A stretch of 64,000 nt of DNA from Caproicibacter fermentans (lineage in GTDB: Bacteria > Bacillota > Clostridia > Oscillospirales > Acutalibacteraceae), in NCBI RefSeq assembly GCF_009746625.1, contig NZ_VWXL01000019.1, forward strand, positions 1-64,000, read 5' to 3'. The notes beneath the pieces are model-generated. The model was not told the origin of the DNA and did not search any database. It worked only from the letters and a program-made list of their open reading frames with translations. A program made the position numbers and the translations under genes. This document shows positions 58,798-64,000 of the stretch, piece by piece (position 1 is the first letter of the stretch; every line of letters starts with the position of its first letter).

Positions 58798-59326
58798 ATG
58801 CTTTTTCCGGTTCGCCCGGCAGATTCCGGATTCTGCCCATGATCATTTCATCCACGTAGGTCCCGTTCCGGATGGCGGCTTTCCGCTTTGTGCCCTCCAC
58901 CTCAAACCCCATCTTTTTGTAGAGGCGGATCGCCCGGTCGTTGTCCGTGTAAACGCCGAGCTCGACCCGCACCAGCATCAGCCAGTTGTCCGCCACATCC
59001 AGAACGGTTTTCATCAGAGCTTCGCCGATCCCCTGATTCTGATAATCCCTATGTACCATAATGCCAAGCCCGGCGGAGTGGCGCAGCCGCGGGTTTGCGC
59101 TGATGTTCAGACCCGCCATGCCGATTATTTTTTCTGTTCCGTTAACCTCCGTTACGGCGACGAATTCATGGCTGTTCGGACCCATTGCCGCAATAAAATC
59201 CTCTGTCTTTTGAATCCGTTCGGACGGAAGAGCAAGCATGTTGTAAAAAACCTCCGGCATTCTGCGCATTTCGTTGATTCCCTCGGCGTCTTCCTTCCTT
59301 ACGGGCCTGATTTCAAAATTCCGCAT
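58796..59326 (-). CDS. GNAT N-acetyltransferase (AaaT/YhhY-like)
   Basis: A 176-aa acetyltransferase. The acetyl-CoA loop is RDYQNQGIGEALM, with the downstream ELGVYTDNDRAIRLYKKMGFEVEG typical of the family in outline. The MPEVFYNMLALPSE and RNGTYVDEMIMGR segments recall E. coli YhhY, an amino-acid acetyltransferase; the substrate is inferred. ATG 59326 follows GGAGGAATT. Confidence 0.8.
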   Translation of the reverse strand: MRNFEIRPVRKEDAEGINEMRRMPEVFYNMLALPSERIQKTEDFIAAMGPNSHEFVAVTEVNGTEKIIGMAGLNISANPRLRHSAGLGIMVHRDYQNQGIGEALMKTVLDVADNWLMLVRVELGVYTDNDRAIRLYKKMGFEVEGTKRKAAIRNGTYVDEMIMGRIRNLPGEPEKA

Positions 59327-59348
59327 AAAAATTCCTCCGTTTTATTGC

Positions 59349-59374
59349 AAAAAGCCCGACAAAATCAGGCTTTT
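59349..59374 (-). terminator. Terminator after the TetR gene
   Basis: On the minus strand AAAAGCCTGA pairs with TCGGGCTTTTT around TTTTG. It overlaps the TetR stop codon and lies before the GNAT start. Confidence 0.7.
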
Positions 59375-59943
59375 AGTAAACTTACAAACCATTCCGCCTC
59401 CGGCATTGGGGCCGAGGGGAAGCAGACGGAATTTTCCGCGGCGTTTTCAATCGCGGAAAAATAGCACAGCGCCAGCGCCATGGAGTCGCCCTGACGGATT
59501 TCTCCTATTTTCTGCCCGGCTCTGACAGTCGGGACAAGTTTTTTCGCAAAGTCCATTTCCCGGACCGTTTTCTTCATTTCCTCCGTCAGGTAATCGGCAT
59601 AGAGAGCCTGCTTCGCAAGCAAAAAGACCTTGGCCGTCGCGGGGGAAACCGCGAAATAAGACAGCGCGCTTTCTGCAATTTGGCGGAAAACTTCAATCGG
59701 GCTCAGGGAAAGGCGAAGGTATTCCTCCATCATCCGGATGCCGTCGAGCGCGGTTTTCAGGTGTTCCAAATAGAGCTGTTCCTTTGTGTCGTAATAGTGG
59801 AACAGCAATCCGGAGCTGATTCCCAGCGCGCGGGAAATTTCGCGCGTGCTGGTTCCCGTGTAGCCGTGCCGGATAAAGAGGTCCAGACTTTTGTCCAAAA
59901 TCTCTCGGCGCCTGCCTTCTTTCTGCTTTTGCCGCAGGGTCAT
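59365..59943 (-). CDS. TetR-family transcriptional regulator
   Basis: A 192-aa regulator with a TetR N-terminal HTH (REILDKSLDLFIRHGYTGTS, TREISRALGISSGLLFHYY) and a helical ligand domain. ATG 59943 lies nine bases after GGAGG; ATG 59949 is only three bases away. It is divergent from the aminotransferase gene at 60150, a possible target. Confidence 0.85.
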   Translation of the reverse strand: MTLRQKQKEGRRREILDKSLDLFIRHGYTGTSTREISRALGISSGLLFHYYDTKEQLYLEHLKTALDGIRMMEEYLRLSLSPIEVFRQIAESALSYFAVSPATAKVFLLAKQALYADYLTEEMKKTVREMDFAKKLVPTVRAGQKIGEIRQGDSMALALCYFSAIENAAENSVCFPSAPMPEAEWFVSLLKA

Positions 59944-60149
59944 TCGCATAGTCCTCCTTCCGGGGTTGGAGATCTTCTTAATATTTGAAACAGCATAGCA
60001 GATTTAACAAATCCTGTCAATCCCGGATATTTCTTCAAAATCCTGTGATTTTGAATGACAAATCGAAGATAATTGCAAATTCCTCTTTCTATTAAAAAAA
60101 GACTATGCTACAATAATCTTTAAAAAAGAGAAGACGGGAAGTGTTCTTC

Positions 60150-61322
60150 GTGGAGTTTTCCAAACGGATGCGCCACTTTGAAACCGGTGTTTTTTCCGCG
60201 CTGGCGCAAAGGAAACAGGAAAAGCTTGCAAAGGGAGAAGCGGTGGTCGATTTCAGCATCGGGTCGCCGAATATTCCACCGGCTCAGCACATTATTGACG
60301 CCCTGGCAGAGGGAGTCAAAGACAGAAGCAAGTACGAATATGCCATTACCGACAGTTCGGAATTGCGGCGGGCCGTCTGCGTCTGGTACCGCAGAAGATA
60401 CGGGGTGGAGCTGGACGCGGAAACGGAGGTTGTGTCGCTGCTGGGTTCGCAGGACGGGCTGGCGCATCTCTCGCTTGCCGTTGTGGACCCGGGCGACCTT
60501 GTGCTGGTGCCGGACCCCGGGTACCCGATTTTCGGGGACGGGCCGCTTCTGGCGGGCGCCGAGCTGTACCGCATGCCGCAGGAAGAGAAAAACGGGTGGA
60601 TCATCGACCTGAAAGCCGTGCCGGAGCAGATCGCCCGCCGCGCCAGGTTCATGATCGTTTCCTATCCGAACAATCCCGTGACCAGCATCGCGCCGCCTTC
60701 CTTTTACCGGGAGCTGGTGGATTTCGCGAAGACCTATGAGATTATTGTTTTGCACGACAATGCGTACAGCGAGCTGGCGTTCGACGGGGCAAAGTGCGGC
60801 AGCTTTTTGCAGACTGCCGGAGCGAAGGATGTCGGAATCGAATTTAACTCGCTTTCCAAAACCTATGGTCTGGCCGGAGCCAGAATCGGCTTTGCTCTTG
60901 GCAACCGGGAAGTGATTTCAGCCCTGAAAGCGCTGAAATCCAACTTGGACTACGGGATGTTCCTTCCGATACAAAAAGCCGCGGCGGCGGCCTTGACCGG
61001 ACCGCAGGACTGTGTGGAGCAGACGCGCGCGGCTTACGAGCAAAGAAGGAATGTGCTGGTGGAGGGATTGAACGCGATTGGCTGGAACATAAAAAAACCT
61101 GCGGCGACCATGTTTGTCTGGGCAAAGATTCCTTTGCCTTACACCGACAGCGTCGTGTTCGTAAAAGAACTTTTTCAAAAGACCGGAGTCCTGGTAACGC
61201 CCGGTTCGGCGTTTGGGCCGTCCGGCGAGGGATATGTCCGCATGGCGCTGGTACGGAGCGAAGAAGAGATGCGTGAAGCGATCCGTGCGATCGAACAGAG
61301 CGGAATCCTGAAGAATTCCTGA
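60150..61322 (+). CDS. PLP-dependent aminotransferase, LL-diaminopimelate aminotransferase-like
   Basis: A 390-aa fold-type I aminotransferase: DFSIGSPNIPPAQHI, LLGSQDGLAHLSLAVVDPGD, PDPGYPIFGDG, SYPNNPVTSIA, the PLP Lys in NSLSKTYGLAGARIGF, and the C-terminal Arg in GEGYVRMALV. It resembles DapL-like and alanine/aspartate enzymes; DapL itself is not certain. The GTG at 60150 gives the typical N-terminus (EFSKRMRHFETG) with GGGAAG upstream; GTG 60141 is less likely. Confidence 0.8.
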   Translation: MEFSKRMRHFETGVFSALAQRKQEKLAKGEAVVDFSIGSPNIPPAQHIIDALAEGVKDRSKYEYAITDSSELRRAVCVWYRRRYGVELDAETEVVSLLGSQDGLAHLSLAVVDPGDLVLVPDPGYPIFGDGPLLAGAELYRMPQEEKNGWIIDLKAVPEQIARRARFMIVSYPNNPVTSIAPPSFYRELVDFAKTYEIIVLHDNAYSELAFDGAKCGSFLQTAGAKDVGIEFNSLSKTYGLAGARIGFALGNREVISALKALKSNLDYGMFLPIQKAAAAALTGPQDCVEQTRAAYEQRRNVLVEGLNAIGWNIKKPAATMFVWAKIPLPYTDSVVFVKELFQKTGVLVTPGSAFGPSGEGYVRMALVRSEEEMREAIRAIEQSGILKNS

Positions 61323-61337
61323 TTCAGAAGACAAATC

Positions 61338-61371
61338 AAAACGGCCGGAGCAACCGCTTCGGCCGTTTTTT
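61338..61371. terminator. Bidirectional terminator
   Basis: AAAACGGCCG pairs with CGGCCGTTTT, followed by TTGTC; separates convergent genes. Confidence 0.83.
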
Positions 61372-61373
61372 GT

Positions 61374-62021
61374 CTAGGGGCGAATGACGAGCCCCAGATA
61401 ACGGGAAAGCTCGCACGCCTGCAAAGTAGTGACGACGGCGCCGCGCAGCTCCGGGCCGGAAACCGCGAGACCGTCGATCTCATCGCTGGTCAAATCGATT
61501 CCGGCAAGCGGCGTGTGCAGAAACTCGGCTTTTTGCAGGCCGCAGTTTGAAAACGTAACGCCTTTCAGCGCGCAGTCCTCCAGATCCCCGCTCTCCATCC
61601 CGCAGTCCAGAAATCTCGTTTGTTTCAGCTTCGAGCTTGCCAGACTGACCCAGTCCGCCTTGCATCCCCGAAACACAACGTGTTCCCACAGCGTGCGGGA
61701 AAAATCCGCGCCGACCAGTTTGCAGTTTTTAAACTCGACGCGGCGGAACAGGCTTTCGGACAGGGTCGCGTTTGAAAAATCACACGATTCGAATACAACG
61801 TCGATAAAAGACAGCTTTTCCGCCCGGCACCCCGTGAAGCGGCAGCCTGAAAACCGGCACTCGCGAAAATCGACGCCGGCAAATTCGGTGCCCGCGGCGG
61901 ATTGCCCGGAAAAGTACAATCCGGAACAGGCCGATTCTTCCAGAGAGGCCATTAAGATCATCTGTGCCATATTTTCCGCGGCGGTTGTCGAGTCCGGCAA
62001 ATTCGGGGAATCCGGTTTCAT
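61374..62021 (-). CDS. Pentapeptide-repeat protein
   Basis: A 215-aa protein whose residues about 40-190 form pentapeptide-like repeats A(D/N)LXX with many Cys and Phe (TEFAGVDFRECRFSGCRFTG, VFESCDFSNATLSESLF). Such repeats form a right-handed quadrilateral helix. Some relatives protect DNA gyrase (Qnr/MfpA), but no such role is shown here. AAAGGAAGC lies eight bases before ATG 62021. Confidence 0.8.
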   Translation of the reverse strand: MKPDSPNLPDSTTAAENMAQMILMASLEESACSGLYFSGQSAAGTEFAGVDFRECRFSGCRFTGCRAEKLSFIDVVFESCDFSNATLSESLFRRVEFKNCKLVGADFSRTLWEHVVFRGCKADWVSLASSKLKQTRFLDCGMESGDLEDCALKGVTFSNCGLQKAEFLHTPLAGIDLTSDEIDGLAVSGPELRGAVVTTLQACELSRYLGLVIRP

Positions 62022-62148
62022 TTCTAAAGCTTCCTTTCCTGATAGAACTTGTTTCAGTTTAGCAGAAGCCATCGGCAGTGTAAAGAGCACTCGATCATAA
62101 ATTGCCGCTGATAGCTCATACTAAGCGGTGAAAAGGGAGGGATGCTTT

Positions 62149-63144
62149 TTGTTTCCCGAAAAAGTTTATTACGAACCGGACGCGCTGTCCTATGACTTGG
62201 GGAAAATGCTGAGGGAAAAGTTCGGCGGGTCGCCGTGGATTCCGATCGAAAGCCATAATAAAATAGACGAGCTGAGAACACAGCCGAATTCCGCGTTCAG
62301 GGATCTGAAACGGCTTTTGATCGTCGGGGTCAGGAAAACGCATCGATACGTCCCGAATACCAAAACCTCCGATTTTCTGGTTCCGTACACATCCTCCGGG
62401 TGCAGCGCGTCCTGCCTGTACTGCTATCTGGTTTGCAATTACAATAAATGCGCGTACCTGCGCCTCTTTGTCAACCGGGAGGAAATGCTGGACAAACTGG
62501 AAAAAACAGCCCGGAAGTCGGAACGCGAGCTTACGTTTGAAATCGGAAGCAACAGCGACCTTGTGCTGGAAAACACAATCACGCATAATCTGGAGTGGAC
62601 CATAGAGCGATTTGCCTCTCAGGAAAAGGGCTTCCTTACTTTCCCGACAAAATTCAATATGGTCGGGCCTCTTTTGCCGCTTGAACACCGCGGACGGGTG
62701 GTGTTCCGGATGAGCGTGAATCCGCAGGAAATCATTCGGACGATTGAGCTGGGAACTTCACCGCTGGAACAGCGCGTGGAAGCTCTGAACCAAATGGCTG
62801 AAGCGGGATACCGCGTCGGAATGCTGATCGCGCCGATTCTCCTGGTTGAAAACTGGAAGCCGCAGTATCTGGAGCTTCTGGATTTTCTGGAAGCGAAACT
62901 TTCCGACCGGGTGAAGCGCAGCGTTGGGATTGAAGTGATTTTTATGACTTACAGCTATGTTCACCGCGCCATCAATTCCGAGGCGTTTCCCAAGGGCTCC
63001 GACCTGTATGACCCCGAGAGGATGACGGGACGGGGCAGAGGAAAGTACTGTTATCGTCCGGACGTCAGAAACGAAGCGGAAGCTTTTTTAAGGCGGGAAA
63101 TAGAGAAGCGGTTCGGGGCAAAGTCGATCCTTTATATTGTTTGA
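62149..63144 (+). CDS. splB: Spore photoproduct lyase-family radical SAM protein
   Basis: A 331-aa radical SAM protein with the cluster motif GCSASCLYCYLVCNYN (CxxxCxxC) and SPL-wide segments VIGVRKT-like VGVRKTHRYVPN, TFPTKFNMV and LGTSPLEQRVEALNQM. SPL repairs thymine spore photoproduct at germination. In Bacillus the hydrogen-donor Cys141 lies in EASCTSD; here the aligned stretch reads EIGSNSD, without Cys, while two extra Cys follow the cluster motif. So it may be a divergent SPL. TTG 62149 has GGGAGG eight bases upstream. Confidence 0.8.
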   Translation: MFPEKVYYEPDALSYDLGKMLREKFGGSPWIPIESHNKIDELRTQPNSAFRDLKRLLIVGVRKTHRYVPNTKTSDFLVPYTSSGCSASCLYCYLVCNYNKCAYLRLFVNREEMLDKLEKTARKSERELTFEIGSNSDLVLENTITHNLEWTIERFASQEKGFLTFPTKFNMVGPLLPLEHRGRVVFRMSVNPQEIIRTIELGTSPLEQRVEALNQMAEAGYRVGMLIAPILLVENWKPQYLELLDFLEAKLSDRVKRSVGIEVIFMTYSYVHRAINSEAFPKGSDLYDPERMTGRGRGKYCYRPDVRNEAEAFLRREIEKRFGAKSILYIV

Positions 63145-63233
63145 AGCTTCCGATCCGGTTAGACCGGTTTGAAAAACCGGGACGTTATTTCAGGAATCTC
63201 GAACGGGAATTCTCAAAATATCTCGAAAAGGGA

Positions 63234-63261
63234 TTGACAATCTCAAATGATTTGGTATAAT
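63234..63261 (+). promoter_or_regulatory. SigmaA promoter of the tRNA pair
   Basis: TTGACA (63234-63239), 16 nt, TATAAT (63256-63261); transcription would start near 63268, 20 bases before tRNA-Gln. Confidence 0.85.
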
Positions 63262-63287
63262 AAATCTTGCTGTTGCAAACAAGATTT

Positions 63288-63361
63288 TGCGGAATTGTGT
63301 AAAGGTAGCACGACAGACTCTGACTCTGTTTGTGAGGGTTCGAATCCTTCTTCCGCAGCCA
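63288..63361 (+). tRNA. tRNA-Gln (CUG anticodon)
   Basis: Acceptor stem TGCGGAA/TTCCGCA with encoded GCCA, anticodon stem-loop ACAGA-CTCTGAC-TCTGT giving anticodon CUG, and T-loop GGTTCGAATCC. A minor glutamine isoacceptor reading CAG. Confidence 0.93.
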
Positions 63362-63385
63362 GGCTCCATTTTCGGGGCCGTTTTT

Positions 63386-63462
<77 letters not shown>

Positions 63463-63473
63463 ACTATGAAAAT

Positions 63474-63502
63474 GAGGGCAAAGCTAAATGCTTTTGCCCT
63501 TG
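63474..63502 (+). terminator. Possible terminator of the tRNA transcript
   Basis: GGGCAAA and TTTTGCCC flank GCTAAATGC and are followed by TTGTTAT; the T-run is weak. Confidence 0.45.
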
Positions 63503-63552
63503 TTATCATAAAATCAAGTGTTCAGCTCGTGAGCATTTGATTTTATGATAAC
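63502..63552. repeat. Long palindrome downstream of the tRNAs
   Basis: GTTATCATAAAATCAA (63502-63517) is perfectly inverted as TTGATTTTATGATAAC (63537-63552), with an inner GCTC/GAGC. It could be a terminator, an insertion-element end or part of an attachment region next to the tRNA genes. Confidence 0.5.
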
Positions 63553-63960
63553 CTCCCACCTTGAAACCGGCAGGAGATTACCACAAACTTATATATTACA
63601 AAATTGCATTAGGAACATCGTGTTCCCAGCCTTTCATTCGTCGAGGCCTGCCCAATGCGGTGAGGCGTTCAAGGCAGAAGTATCATTATCACTTACCGGG
63701 ATCATCGCACGACATGCAGTTAGTCGCAACAGCGCCTGTGTCTGCTTTGCGTTTTCTGGTGTTTCCGCCCCCGGCAAGAAACGTTTTTGTAATTTCCCCA
63801 ATCGGTGAGAACGGTTGGTAGAAATATTTTCAAAGTGCGCCAACCTCGCGCAACTGGCTTTTTAAGGTCAGAGACAAGAGGTACACAGTGCTTTTCACTG
63901 TGGATTGTGTTTAGTGGAAAAAGAAAGCCTGCACCCTCAGTAGCCAATAAGGGTACAGAC
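63553..63960. other. Unassigned stretch
   Basis: Frames of 68-87 codons exist on both strands (for example MAHFENISTNRSHRLG..., minus strand 63634-63843) but none has a convincing RBS or recognised family. A short hairpin CACAGTG/CACTGTG lies near 63877-63901. Possibly decayed mobile DNA. Confidence 0.3.
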
Positions 63961-63989
63961 TTGAATCTATCCGAAAAACGCGGTATAAT
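63961..63989 (+). promoter_or_regulatory. SigmaA promoter reading out of the window
   Basis: TTGAAT (63961-63966), 17 nt, TATAAT (63984-63989). The gene it serves lies beyond the right edge. Confidence 0.65.
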
Positions 63990-64000
63990 AAACCACGCAT

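Overview
The window looks like the chromosome of a spore-forming, Gram-positive clostridium with fairly high GC (roughly 55-60 % by eye), most like the Oscillospiraceae/Ruminococcaceae; a Caproiciproducens/Caproicibacter-type organism is a guess. The basis is spoIIE with a Spo0A-type promoter, a spore photoproduct lyase-type gene, an LCP cell-wall enzyme, single-chain PurL, galactitol-type PTS, strong SD sequences and repeated use of TTG/GTG starts. No phage, CRISPR array, rRNA or resistance island was seen.

Layout. 1-285: edge of an IS5-type transposase and palindromes. 285-13.4 kb: mostly housekeeping genes (rlmD, a candidate sRNA, a dockerin-like secreted protein, a left-handed beta-helix protein, a pyridoxamine-kinase-like gene, an FHA-RodA fusion with its PBP, purL, alr). 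13.4-19.3 kb: a MITE-like element, trpS and an aminotransferase on the minus strand, spoIIE, and a GIDE-domain membrane protein. 19.4-24.2 kb: a TolC-like/MacA/MacB export operon, then an IS1182-type transposase relic.

24.3-33.5 kb is a self-contained sigma-54 regulon: a PrpR-type activator; a CoA-transferase and HMG-CoA-lyase-like pair; a TRAP dicarboxylate transporter; and rpoN itself. Both operons carry a -24/-12 promoter and a TGTTTCA-N22-TGAAACA site upstream. The likely logic is import of an organic acid, CoA activation and retro-aldol cleavage.

33.8-49.2 kb is a carbohydrate island bounded and split by two DeoR regulators. One operon encodes a split transketolase, an RpiB-like isomerase, a TIM-like isomerase with altered active-site loops, a RuBisCO-like protein (RLP) and a GlpA/GlpB/DUF1667-like redox trio. 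A second encodes a class II aldolase, galactitol-type PTS EIIA/B/C, EI and HPr. RLP, TIM-like, RpiB-like and transketolase together recall a route ending in tetrulose phosphates and erythrose-4-phosphate (as in apionate catabolism), here apparently coupled to PTS uptake and FAD-dependent oxidation. This is the best candidate for an undescribed pathway.

49.2-64 kb returns to housekeeping and small metabolic genes: tatD, metG, LCP, a small exporter, flavoproteins, a deleted phzF relic, GNAT and TetR genes, an aminotransferase, a pentapeptide-repeat protein, an SPL-like gene whose expected catalytic Cys appears to be replaced, then tRNA-Gln(CUG) and tRNA-Pro(CGG) and an unassigned AT-rich stretch.
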